Assembly (NCBI RefSeq): GCF_001540865.1
Contig: NC_033629.1
Span: forward strand, 1,821,490-1,885,489
Direction: 5' to 3'
From: Ananas comosus
Taxonomy: Eukaryota; Streptophyta; Magnoliopsida; Poales; Bromeliaceae
Length of the DNA stretch: 64,000 bases
This document shows positions 52,680 through 63,859 of the stretch, piece by piece. The first letter of the stretch is position 1; every line of letters starts with the position of its first letter. Both the position numbers and the translations under genes were made by a program. The notes beneath the pieces are model-generated. The model did no database searches. It saw only the letters and a list, made by a program, of their open reading frames with translations, and was not told the origin of the DNA.

Positions 52680-55600
52680 TTAAAAATATTAATACTTACA
52701 AACGTGGCTTTTTCGCTACAGCAGATGTTTCAATAGGCAAATCACTATCGTTCCTTGACAAAATACTGCAAGTCAATAATTTTTTTTTTTGAACAGGCAG
52801 AATATTAATTATTATATTTTTTTTCCCACAGACAGAACATCTTGATTGGCTTTCGGTAGGACTATATTCGCCAATAGTATTTTCCACTTGAGCACTATTT
52901 TTAACAGGTATAATAAGTTGATTTTCAGAAGTGGCCGTACTATTAAATTCCTTTGCAATATGATTATTCTAAATCTCCTGTTTTGATTCCAAGTATACTA
53001 TAAATTATTTGTAAATTGTCTTTTACTTTGCTAACTCCAATAAAAATAGTATCTCACGCACAACATAAACTTTTCTCTTATAAAATTTTTCATACTACAC
53101 AGCATATTTCTTGCCCTCTTGCTTTTTTTCTTAACTTTCTCTATATATAGCAATATTGTTTAACATCATACACAGGGTTCATGAAACAAAAAATTGCATA
53201 GTACATAGAATATTTTTTGTACTTTTGCTATCTTTCTTATTATTACAATGCATGCATCTTCCCCCCCAACTCTTTCTACTCATAGCCCATGTGAGTCCAT
53301 GCATGTCACTTGAACATAGCCCATGTGGGTCCATGTGAGGGAGAGAACATGTGAGAGAGAAAGAAAATCCACCATGTGGTTCGACGGAGAAACGACATTT
53401 GGTTTCAAACTTCAGTATAGAGTTTAATGCTTAGACTCCACATCAACTAGAGATTATTTTGGGTTGGATCTAGAAATATTGGCAAAGTCAATTAGTGGTG
53501 CTTGTCACCAGTCCTAAAAGTCAAAAATAATTAAATCCTCCAAAACCATGTTTCTTTTGTTGACATATCTTTTGGAAAGTTTTTTTTGAGAAATAGGTAG
53601 CAATATCTTTTGGAAAGTTATGTATGTGACATCCACATTAAGCTGGTGTTCAATTTCTATTCTCTAAAAATTCTGTAGCAGCACTTCTTTACCAGTTTTG
53701 GAATATGTTGTGTCATAGAAACTGTAAATTTGAAAAATATTTCGAAAACTTTAAAAAGCCCAAATTTTTCTACAAATTTCGTACTGATTTGACAACTCAA
53801 TTAGAATACTATTAATAGTATATGACTTGTAATTACTATCCATTTTTTTTTACCATCGGATCATATTACTATTCCACCAAACCCTCACTAAATCCTGCAT
53901 ACGCAATGGTTAAAAAGTGGATATTAAATACTATTCATGTACTATTAACTCCTGATTTGGGATAATTAACTTCAAAAATTTCTCTCCACTGTGGAAAAGT
54001 AATAATTAAATTAATAGTAACAAACAAACCGACCGTTCCTAGCATATGGTGAAGTATTTGATTGTTGGTATTCGAGATTCCAAATTCCAAGCCTAGTTGC
54101 TTAATATTTCTACCTGAGTTCATTTCTTAAACAAATCTCAAGATTATTTTATCACAAGAAGCTGTAATGAGTATTTGGATTTGCAAGCTCAAAGTTTTAG
54201 TTGAAAACTTCTACTTACGGCTACAATAAAAGATTATTAGAGAGGTTTCGACCAAAAAAAAAAAAAAAAGAAAGGTAAATTATTAATTAATGGTTTTTAT
54301 ATTTTCGACTAAGTTTGTTTGGTAACAGTTCTTCTACAGAAGCTTCAATGTACGTAGCTTATCAAGCCCTAAGTTGCAAGTGTCAACACCAAACATTGAT
54401 TACTCTTCCACTAACCCAACATTAATTGGAAGCATATGTATGAAATTTCCCATTTGGAACATCTTAGAATGAAAGATGTCATATATTTCACATGTTCAAC
54501 GTATTTGGGATATGTGGAATTAGGTAACATTATCAGTATACTTCGCCCCATTCTTGAATCTTAGCCAGTTAGATCCACATGCATAAAGAAAGGAAAAAAT
54601 GCACTCTATATAGAAATTAAGGAGACTCTTTTTTGGAAAGTTTAAACCAATATAGTTTTTAAAAATTAAGAAATATTCTTTAGATTTCTAGATAAATTCT
54701 AAGATTGTTTTCTACTATTTGGATCTTGTTGGGTAACAATGGTGCATATATAGTAAAGTTAGTACTAAAACTCTTTTATTCGCAAAGTTTCTAAATTCGA
54801 TTCGTATATATTTGCATCTATTATTTTGTTATTCTTTTTTTATTACCTCGTTAGATATTATTATCTCATCACACAATGTAAGCAAATTCTAAATTGTTTT
54901 CTATTAGATCGAATCGACTTTTGGGTAACACTATCAACTCTTTTTGGTTAGGACGAATTTTGTTTGTAGTTTATTTTCTTTTAATTTTCCTCCTTTTTTC
55001 TTCTACTTTGGCGTGTAAAGGGTAGGGTTCTTCAACTGTTTAGTAATTAAGTGCACGCATTATACTTTTTCTAAAGTTTAGGGTGATATAATACATGGTA
55101 TTAAATTTGGACACAACACACCACCTAACATATATACAATATTGCACACGTGAATGGCAAAGGCCAATTAGTTTAGTGGTTCAACGTGTTTTGGACCAAA
55201 CCACTCAATTACTTATTCTTTTCCACAACAATTAATTCCACCTTTTTGATATTTATATTTATTTCTACTTTTTGGAAAATTAGAGGCACATTTTATTAGT
55301 TAGCTTTCATTTTCTTGATTAGAAAGAGACACGAGATCATATCTGAGTGATATGTTTTTTTTTTTTTTTTTCTAATTTATTTTATTTTATTTTTTCTCAA
55401 GAAAACTAATTGTATACTATTCTAATTAATTAAGAAGGGCATTTAAGAATCATATATAAATTGATTGTAACTGTGGTTTAACAAGTAAATTGTTAATTAC
55501 CAATAGCAAGTAAATTTTCACCAAATGAGATCTTTTAATTCAATCTCACAAATCATATAAGTAATAGTCCCAAACAATTGGAATTAATAAAATTAGAATA

Positions 55601-55836
55601 ATGGAGTAATAATAGGATCATTTTGAAGCCAATAATAGAGCATATAAATAAAGGGACCGGCCAAGGAGTTACCGAGCACATATCGAACCTACACGGTACA
55701 CAAGCGCAGCTAAAATAAGATCTTTTGTAGAAAAGAATGTGTATAAGAATACATAATTTATACAGTTCGGCCAACAATATGTCAACTTAGCAACGTTCAC
55801 GGATGAGACCTTCTTAATGCGTTCTCTGGTTAATCC
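52675..55836. other. Intergenic DNA, no gene identified
   Basis: AT-rich. A short direct repeat CATAGCCCATGTG.GTCCATG occurs twice at 53281-53337. Short ORFs match no family known to me. SINE-head-like 'GGCCAATTAGTTTAGTGGTT' at about 55162 may be another decayed SINE. Confidence 0.4.
54015..54125 (+). mobile_element. Probable degenerate SINE of the 31805-31950 family
   Basis: 'TTGATTGTTGGTATTCGAGA' then 'AAGCCTAGTTGCTTAATATT' and 'TACCTGAGTTCATTTCTTAA' follow the SINE order (B-box region, CTTAGTTG.TT, CAGCTAA.TTTATTTCT). No target duplication found. Confidence 0.4.
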
Positions 55837-55839
55837 ACA

Positions 55840-56339
55840 TACTACAACAAAAATGATATATAGCGACACCTTTAAATATAGGTATAGGTCAAAAAATATT
55901 GTTGGCTAAATTACCGACACTTTTTAAAAGTGTTGCTATATGTGAGATCGCCTTAATATTTGGCACATACTTTTCTAGCGACTTGTGGCAGAGAGACACG
56001 TAGCGATCGTAGCTCTCTACGGTCTCTACGAGATTCTCGTGGCCGAACTCCAGCCGTCGAAACTCTACATCGTCGGCTGTAGCGGCGGAGGAGGAGAAGA
56101 GGAGATGGTAATTTTTTTTTTTCCTTTTTTCTATTTCTAATCGGGCCGAGTAGACTGGGTGGGGTTGGCTGAGTAGATGAACTTTTTGTTTTTGATTGGA
56201 TTTAGCTTTATATTTAGTTCTTAGTAGATTTTTTTAAAAAAATTTGATATAAATGAGACACTTACACAAAAGTGTCCTAAAATGTGTCTCTATAACCTAA
56301 TTTCGTCATGTGTTTCTATAACTTAATTCTGTTATAGTG
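55840..56339. mobile_element. Non-autonomous CACTA-type element, ACA target-site duplication
   Basis: The left end TACTACAACAAAAAT is a one-base variant of CACTACAA-type termini; the right end reads CTGTTATAGTG (CACTATAACAG inverted). ACA is present at 55837-55839 and 56340-56342, the 3-bp duplication expected. Subterminal 'AGCGACAC'/'GTGTCTCTATA' motifs are typical. About 500 bp, no transposase; bases 55975-56110 are notably GC-rich. Confidence 0.7.
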
Positions 56340-56342
56340 ACA

Positions 56343-56689
56343 ACATAAAAGTCTTTAACTTTTTCACCATAATATTGATTTGAAATATGGTTTTACATAA
56401 ATCCAACGATAAAATTCTCTAAAAAGTGCATCCAAACATTGCAAGTGGGGAAAAAAGAAAACTTTGTTACTTCAAAACAAAATATTTTGTCAAAAATACT
56501 ATGTTTTTACAAAGTTTCCAAACAACCCCTAATTACATACGATATTTTAGGATACTAACTAATGCCTGACTCTATTAATTTCTAGTATATATTCATCAAA
56601 TCACAATCAGCTAAAACAAGTATCTAAACAACCCAAAAATAATCAAAAAAAAGAAAAAGGAGGGGGAAAAAAAAATCTAAGCAACATTG
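56343..56689. other. 3' flank of the JAZ gene
   Basis: AT-rich, probably including the JAZ 3'UTR. No other gene. Confidence 0.45.
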
Positions 56690-58417
56690 TTATCTATGGT
56701 TATAGGGAGAGATTGCATTTATTCTTGTTTTTCTCTTCTGAAGAAACCGTTGCAGCGACCGCTTCATCGAAAGCCCCGAATTCGATAACTGTGAATTTTG
56801 CAGATTCGGAGCCAGATTTTTTCTTTGCTGTAGCTGTGATTGTTGTTGGTATTGTTGAATTTGGTTGCAGTTGCTTTTGCTGATATTTCTATTTTCTTTT
56901 TCCTCCATTTCTCGTCTCGCCATCGATATAATAGCTCGCGCCTGTTCAAAAAAAGAAAAAAAAAGAAAGAACAAAACCATTAATATAAATAAAAAGTAGA
57001 AATTACTATAGATTGTCATCTGAATTGTAAAAAATTTAAATAAACTATGTAAAATAAAACGATGAATTCAATCTCACGAGAATCAAATGAAATCAATGAT
57101 TCAAATGGTATAGGGTGTCGAAGGTAAAATACTTTTAAACTATTAGAGTAATTGATTGATTCGCACGGCAACTTTTTATGTGATCTTAGGTTTTCTTGAT
57201 TTGATTAATTGAAATATTTAGGGTGTGTTTGGTTCCATGTAAAATTTTAATCATCAAAAGAAATTTTCAGAGGAAAAAAAGTTTTACACTCTTTAATTAA
57301 TGTTTAGTTTGTAGAAAAAAATATTAGTTTTTTTATTACGGTTGTTTGATTGAAAGGCAAAAAAATATAAATAAATAAAAAATTAATATATGTATTTTTT
57401 TTCTTATTTTATATATTATCTGATCCGCGTGTTTTTTATACCAATTTTTGCTTTCCGCGGACGCATGATGGAAAACGAAAACGGGATTTTTATCCGGAGA
57501 ATCTATAAAAAATTTTTAATTTTTTTTTTTTTTTTTACAAGCAAGCAGATATTGGAAAAAAAATTTTCAATAAAAAAATTTCGAAGTGATTTTACAGTAA
57601 ACCAAGAACACTCTTAGGGAATTTAGATTTTTTTTTTCAAGTTTACATTAGTTTTTAAAGTTTACAATTTTAGGTGGATCTTGAGTAGAAAACAAGTTGG
57701 ACAAGAGCTCTAACAATTTCAAACTTTAATATATAACAAAAAAATCAAACACATGTCATGCACTAATAATTAAAATTAGTAAATTGAAGCGTGTTTTCTA
57801 CGTGATGTGTTGACTCGTTCTAGTCAAGGTCAAAAACATACAACTCGGGCCTTTTTATTATTTTTTTTTTTTTGGAGGTGATAAAGAAAGAAGGTGGAGA
57901 GTGGTCGGAATATGTCCACGTTGGCAGGTTTACTAATTCTTTAATTAATCACTAAGAAAACTTCAAAATCAGCCATTGGCCAATCGCCAACCGCCACCTG
58001 TCCTTATTCTATTTATCCTTTTACTTAGTATGCACCTTGTAGACAATTTTTTTTTTTTAGAAAAAAAAAGAATACGCGATTTACAAAAAAAAAAAAAAAA
58101 TTTTGATGAATAAGATATTCTCCAAGTTTCACATGAAATGTATTAATGTGTTACATATAGATTAATTTGTACGGTACAGATCAACATATTAATAGATATA
58201 ATAGTACTATAGATACCTCAAACACTGTGGATTCAATATTCTCCCACAATTATTGATGAGCATTTATAATATTTCATTAGTTAGATCCCTACATGAATCC
58301 CCTAAATAAACATCCCAATACAGTGTTCAAAAGGTTTAAATGTGCTATACAAAGGATTAAGTGAGGATTTTTTTTTCCCCTTTTTCTTTATTTTCCAATT
58401 ATATGTGTGGCAACACA

Positions 58418-58499
<82 letters not shown>

Positions 58500-58632
58500 A
58501 ATATTGAAAAAAAAAGAGAGAAGTAAACATATATAGCTAGCTGAAACTGGATGGATGGGCAAACCTGAATCTCCGTCACGTCGCAGACGCAAATCTGGCC
58601 GTCGTAGAAGATCGTGATCTTATTCTCCGCCC

Positions 58633-58679
<47 letters not shown>

Positions 58680-58938
58680 GGCAGCGACGACTGCCGATAT
58701 CCGACTTTGTTTTCGCGAGACCATCTCTTCTCCCTACATGATTTCAATATGCGTAACCTCATTAGAAACAAATCAAAATTTTACACTGGGCATTAGCAAT
58801 TAAAGGAAATAAGAGATTGAAGCGCATGACATACCTGCTAGTTTTGACACAGTTGTTATCGTTGTTGTCGCTGCTGCCGCTGCCGCTGCCGAGTCGGAGG
58901 CTGAGCTCCGGAATATCGTGATCCGATATCCCTCCCAT
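56690..58938 (-). CDS. JAZ8-type (TIFY5-like) jasmonate ZIM-domain repressor
   Basis: Three exons on the minus strand: 58938-58835, 58733-58565 and 56941-56690; 174 aa. Joins: AGCAG|GTATGT...TGTAG|GGAG, then ATTCAG|GTTTGC...GAACAG|GCGCG. An EAR-type LxLxL motif (LSLRL, residues 12-16) can recruit TOPLESS directly. A 15-Gln run (54-68) precedes the TIFY/ZIM domain (KITIFYDGQ... to ...ARAIISMARREM). The Jas motif SLQRFLQKRK...ISPY (152-171) binds MYC-type factors. The stretch before it is GLSMKR, not the LPIARR degron of most JAZs. Arabidopsis JAZ8 has the same three traits (EAR, TIFY, no canonical degron) and resists jasmonate-triggered COI1 turnover; the same is inferred here. Nuclear. Intron 2 (1.6 kb) holds a MITE and long (TA)n arrays. 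G-boxes upstream suggest feedback control by MYC2. Confidence 0.9.
57221..57613. mobile_element. Harbinger-like MITE inside JAZ intron 2
   Basis: Left GGGTGTGTTTGGTT...TGTAAAAT and right 'GATTTTACAGTAAACCAAGA'/ACACTC are imperfect inverted ends; TTA flanks both sides (57218-57220, 57614-57616). Non-coding. Confidence 0.6.
58421..58494. repeat. (TA)n microsatellite pair in JAZ intron 2
   Basis: Two TA arrays separated by AAAGA. Tyr-Ile ORFs across it are artefacts. Confidence 0.95.
58630..58679 (-). repeat. CAG trinucleotide repeat encoding poly-Gln in the JAZ protein
   Basis: About 15 CAG/CAA codons on the coding strand, nearly pure CAG, so likely variable in length between individuals. Confidence 0.9.
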
Positions 58939-59174
58939 TCTTTCTTTCTTTCTTTCTCCTCCTTGTTCTTATTGGAATGTTGGTTGAGAATTGGTAATGG
59001 AGATATGAGGAATTTGAAAGAATGAGAATGTATTTATATTTATATATACAATATCGATATGCGTTGTATGTGAAAGACGCGGGAGACAGCGCGGCAAAGC
59101 AACGTGGAGAACGCGGTCATCATTTGCAATTTTTTTTCTTTTTTTTTGGGGGAGGTTTTTGTCGGCATGAATGG

Positions 59175-59180
59175 CACGTG
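59175..59180. promoter_or_regulatory. G-box CACGTG upstream of the JAZ gene
   Basis: CACGTG in GGCACGTGGA, about 240 bp upstream of the ATG. Known JAZ promoters carry G-boxes bound by MYC2. Confidence 0.5.
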
Positions 59181-61523
59181 GATCACTAGAATAAGTAATT
59201 AATGTCTGTATTCGGTGTATCCGTACATATCGTGCACTACTTTTTCTTTCCCATAAGAGAAAAAAAATATTGTAGGGCGAAAAAAGAAAGGATATTTAAT
59301 TTAGTTTGTTCGGCGTGAAAGAGAATAAAAGAAGAAAGCAAAAGATAAAAGTACATAAAAAAATAAATTATGTTGTTCGGCCATTATATATACTTTCTCT
59401 TATTTATCACATCAAATTTAAAATATAGATCGAAAAAAAAAAAAAAAAAATAAAAAATATTTACTGTTTAAAAAATTTAAGACATATCTTACGTATTAAT
59501 TAATTGTATTAAGAAAGAAACCCACTATTATAAGGCTCTAGGGTTGTGAAAAGCTTTCTGAAATATACTTGGTTTCAGATGCTTTAATTTCAACTATCCT
59601 ATTATTTGTAAAAAAAATTATTTTTATTAAATAATTAGTTTCAAATATACATGTGATGGAGATATTGCTCTATGAAAGTGGTAAAGGGGGCACGTATTAC
59701 TTATATTACAGTTCTGTGCGTCGAAAAATATTATATGTAAAATTATCCGTAAGGCTAACTCGCGATGAGATGAATTCCAGGCTTCCAGCCGCTCGATATT
59801 GATTGCCGAGATTCATCCAGATAGAGATGGGCTACGGGATGCGGACGGTCGAGGTCTAATAGGCTACGGATAGGGAGTTGTATAGCGCTTATTACAGAAA
59901 TATTCTGTGCACAGGATTATATCTAATATGCGTCGTGGATCACGTGTAGGGTGCACCAGGCGCAGGTAATATTTTCTTTTTGAGCAGATGGGGATAGACC
60001 CCAGTTGGACTGTGGTGGCTGCCGCACATTTTCTTTTCTTTTTTATTTTTATTTTTTTTTTCTGGGTTAAAAGGGGGATCATCACACATGATAAATGTTG
60101 CCTCACGTTTTTTTTTTTTTAATATTTTTATTTTTTAAAACGTAGAAAACTTATATGAATTATTAATTATTTTTAGTTGGCTATTTAATTTTTTTAAATT
60201 TTATTTTATTATTTATTTATTTTATTTATCTGATTTGAATCAGTTAGCGACACTTTGATTTTAAAATTTGAGTTCGTCATCTATTTTTATATATTTAGTT
60301 AGTCTACTTTATGTAATTTTCTTAAATCTAAATTTGCTAAAGTAATTAGATTATATTTAACATTAAAATATCGTTGACTAATTCAAATAAAATAAACAAA
60401 AAAATTAAATAATAAAATTATAATTTTGAAAGGCTGAGTAGCGAATTTAAAAAAATAGTTTATAATTTACATAAGTTTTTTACGCTTTTTTTTTCTTTTT
60501 TTTTTGATAATTGTTGCTTCGCTATGGAAGCTAAAAAGATGTATTTTAAGTTTTAACCGCGGGAACAAACTAACCAATCAGGGAAGAGACATATATTTAG
60601 ACAAGCACAACTTTAAATTAGAGCATCTACTATTAACTTTTATTTATTTATTTTTTTCTTTAGGGCGTCACGTTTGAAATCTAAGGTTATTGTGGTCAAC
60701 AATCACACTTTTCTTAATTTATTACTTAATTAATTATATTTTCACCTCTTCAAATCTTAAAAAGTCAACATTTGTATGAGGTGGGTTATAAAAAAAAAAA
60801 AAGCTTTTCTCTCAAATTTTTTTTTTGAAGTCCTCCATATATACTGATTTAATTTTAAATTATTAAGGTTTTGAAGGCACGATGATTTAATTGATCAGCT
60901 TTTCCCAAATTAATAATTACTTAATTGGTTGATTATATCTGGTGAATTAATCATAATGATCAAGAGGTTTAGTTAAGATCACTGGTCATTATTGAATTTA
61001 TCTTCTAAGTTTCACTTTCTCGGGCCTCTAATTTTCTCTTTTTTTTTTCATTATTTTATGTTGTTGTTGCAATTGAGTCAAATTGTTAGAGATCGATTTA
61101 TATGTCAATGAGGTTACTTTGCTAAAACTCTTCTGATTTTTCTAATAAAAAAAAAATTAACATGACAATCAATATATATATATAGTTGTATAGTTGTCAC
61201 TTCATTTCATTATAAAGAAACGATGTGGCTGCTCACTAAATTGCTGTATCGTCTGAAAAAACATCGCCACAGACAAAAATCGTTAGAACGCTTTCTACTG
61301 AAATTTTATTTCTATTTCCTTAGCTGACTCATCTTGCATTTGTCTAGTCACAATTTTGGCATTATTTTGTGCATGTTTGTAGATTTTTTCTGTGCACAAA
61401 AAAAATGTCACCATTCAATATTTGTGATCTAAAGATGTATAAGGTGAGATCACCTGATTAATCAAAAATAAATAAATGAGAAAAAGATAACTTGAGATGC
61501 CATGTGGTATAATTAGATGACCC
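59181..61523. other. Intergenic DNA upstream of the JAZ gene, no gene seen
   Basis: AT-rich with many A and T runs. No coding region or RNA gene recognised; the 80-codon reverse ORF at 59864-60106 is not convincing. Confidence 0.45.
59941..59946. promoter_or_regulatory. Second G-box CACGTG upstream of the JAZ gene
   Basis: CACGTG at about 1.0 kb upstream, in an otherwise AT-rich stretch with a small GC-richer block (59755-59960). Confidence 0.3.
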
Positions 61524-61526
61524 TAA

Positions 61527-61897
61527 GCTACCGTTTGGTTCGGGGTTAAGGAAAAACTAGTTATTCCAGAAATATGGTTAAATTTAGGGTTAAGGTGGGG
61601 TTAGAGTATTTTTGTGTTTGGTTGGGGGGTTGGAGTTAGTCCAGGATAGTGAAAAATAGTGTTTGGTTGGAGTAGGTGGGATAAGAAGGATAGTGGGTTA
61701 TTATGAATAGAAAATAGTGTTTGGTTGGGGTTTGGTGGGGTTAGGTGGGGTTAGCTAATCCGGGATAACCCATTTAAGATGGGGTTAGCTAACCCCACCC
61801 ATTTTTAGAAGTGTTTGGGGATAAAATAGGGAAGTGTTTGGGGATAAAATGGGGGTTAAGGGTTATTCCACCCCTTAACCCCTAACCAAACGGAGGC
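61527..61897. mobile_element. Harbinger-like MITE, TAA target-site duplication
   Basis: Left GCTACCGTTTGGTTCGGGGT and right 'ACCCCTAACCAAACGGAGGC' are inverted with one mismatch in the outer tip, flanked by TAA (61524-61526, 61898-61900). The interior repeats GTTTGGTTGGGGTT-like and 'GTGTTTGGGGATAAAAT' units. Non-coding. Confidence 0.8.
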
Positions 61898-62003
61898 TAA
61901 AACTATTATTTGTCGTAAAAATTAACATTTTTTACTAAAACTAAAAAATGTATGTTTGGGTGCCGCCACCTACTGGAATAAAATAAAATAAAATAAAATA
62001 AAA

Positions 62004-62583
62004 GGGCAATTGCTTTTATGCCCTTATGAAGTTCTCGATTTTCATATTTATCCATCTTACAAGGATAATAAAAAAAAAGGATAATTGCCTATATACCCCT
62101 CAAAATTTGAAAAATATCTTATTTATTCATTTTTTTTTTCTTTCCAATATACCCCTTATATGTTCCTCCGTTATTTCAAAATACCCATGCAGTTACCACC
62201 CGTTAAGTTAACTTGGGTTAGACGCGAGTTAAATATCTACCACAGTTAAAAAAAATTAAAATGCCACTTTTCCCCTTAGCTTAAGGGCAAATAAGAAAAT
62301 ATTGGTGATGGTAGAAGAGTATATTTGAAAAGATCAAAAAGCAAAATATTTTTTGTGCCCCTAACTTAAGGGCAAATAAAAAAAGTCGATGATGGTAGAA
62401 GGATAAATTTGAAAATGGCAAAATAGTAATTTAATAGAGATAACAGAGGTCATTAACATATTTTAACTCTAAGGTATATTGGAAATAGGTTAAAACGTAA
62501 AAAGGATATTTTCAATATTAGCCTTTTAAGAGAGGTAAATCATAAAGTCAGGAACTTTTCAGAAATATATAAGCAATTGCTTC
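62004..62583. mobile_element. Fold-back element with internal repeats
   Basis: 'GGCAATTGCTTTTATGCCCT' at the left, matched by 'TATATAAGCAATTGCTTC' inverted at the right; 'GAAGTTCTCG' against 'GGAACTTTTC'. Inside, 'CTTAAGGGCAAATAAGAAAA' occurs twice (62280, 62365). Non-coding, class unknown. Confidence 0.55.
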
Positions 62584-62760
62584 TAAAAAAATTATCCTTT
62601 TTAATTTTTACTATTCTAAAAATATCCTTATAAAATTTGAAACTCTTCGAAATATAACCCTAAAGTTAGACTTTATTAGTGCAACATTAAAAAAAAGGTT
62701 ATTTCCTGTGAAATAACTATTTTGCTTATTTAAATATATATATTATATTATTTTGCTTAC

Positions 62761-62901
62761 ATTTTTATTTGCCTTTAAAAGGTGCTCCTACCTTTTCATT
62801 TATCCTTAAAATAATTTTCTATTTATTCTATTTATTCTTGCAAAATCAATTTGAATAATAAAAAAATTATAAAAATATTTTACAGAGGTCATAAAATATT
62901 T
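62761..62901 (+). repeat. 141-bp segment duplicated after the assembly gap (copy 1)
   Basis: Identical, apart from one base (CCTTAAAATA against CCTTACAATA), to 63860-64000. Confidence 0.97.
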
Positions 62902-63655
62902 TGTAAGTTTGGAACGATAAGCAGCCAGTTATGAATTGAGGCCACAAGTCATTGATGCTTGGATACGGAGGTAATAAAATATCTTGTAAGTTTCCTGTGA
63001 ATTGAGGTCTCGTTCGTATACATCTTCTCTCCGTTTCCCGCCTCTAGTGAGTTACAAATAGAGTTAGAAAAGATCATAATTTTTGATGATTCTATCATAC
63101 ATGATTGAGTTGCAAAAACTTCTTGATAGGTATTCTACATTTGAACTGAATTCTTTCTGGTTAAAAAATCTCTTTCTAGTTACTCCGAAACAATTAGGAG
63201 ATTTTCTGAAAGAAATATAAGTTCTGCTTCTGACGGCAGCATGTCATTGGATGGTGGTCCCGCTTATAGGGTCAAATCGATAAGTTCTAAGAAAAAAAAT
63301 TTGAATATCAATCTCATCGATCTCATAAGTATTATATCAAATCCCATCAATCGAATCACTTTTTTCGAGAAATACGAGACATCTAAGTCGTACAAGTAAA
63401 GATATCTATTCATTGATAAGAAAAAAGAAAAAAAAACATGAACAGTAATTGAATTGATAATAAAATAGAATCTTAGATTGTGAACAGTGATTCGATTGAT
63501 GATAGAGAAAGAAGATTCTTCGTTCAGTTCTCTACCTTAAGATAAAAAAACGAACTGATCTCAACGAATGTGGGTGAAATAGCATATATTGCGGAGCGAA
63601 ATTGGTCAAAAAAAAAAAATAAATCTAACGGTCGAAAGCATCCCAGAATAAAAGT
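62902..63655. other. Intergenic DNA, no gene seen
   Basis: AT-rich with 'gattgaattgataataaaa'-like short repeats; no coding or repeat feature I can delimit. Confidence 0.4.
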
Positions 63656-63659
63656 ATAA

Positions 63660-63830
63660 GGTGGGGGCCACCACCGGTTTAATTTGCGGCGGCGTTCGGC
63701 CGTCTGCTGTGGGAAATCGAACCAGCGCCGAGAAAAAGAGAGAGAAATCGCCGCTGCCGTGCGGCGCACGGAAGTCAAAGACGGCGTGTGTTGCATGCCC
63801 ATATAATAGTAAACACTACGGCGCATTGTC
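63660..63830. other. GC-rich block next to the assembly gap
   Basis: A sudden GC-rich stretch in AT-rich DNA, with GCGGCGGCGTTCGGCC and GCCGCTGCCGTGCGGCGC. It could be the leader or first exon of a gene interrupted by the gap, but no protein is recognisable on either strand. Confidence 0.3.
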
Positions 63831-63859
63831 GCTTTTTTTTTTTTTTTTTTTTTTTTTTN
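63831..63859. other. Poly-T run ending in an ambiguous base (assembly gap)
   Basis: 27 T's followed by N at 63859, the only N in the window. Confidence 0.98.

Noticed and set aside
58302..58592. Tyr-Ile-rich ORFs around TA arrays
   Set aside because: Pure dinucleotide translation inside the JAZ intron; the same holds for those at 140-331, 22994-23215, 34148-34398 and 32486-32701.
63524..63826. 100-codon reverse ORF next to the gap
   Set aside because: Arises from a GC-rich block with no recognisable domain and sits beside an assembly problem.
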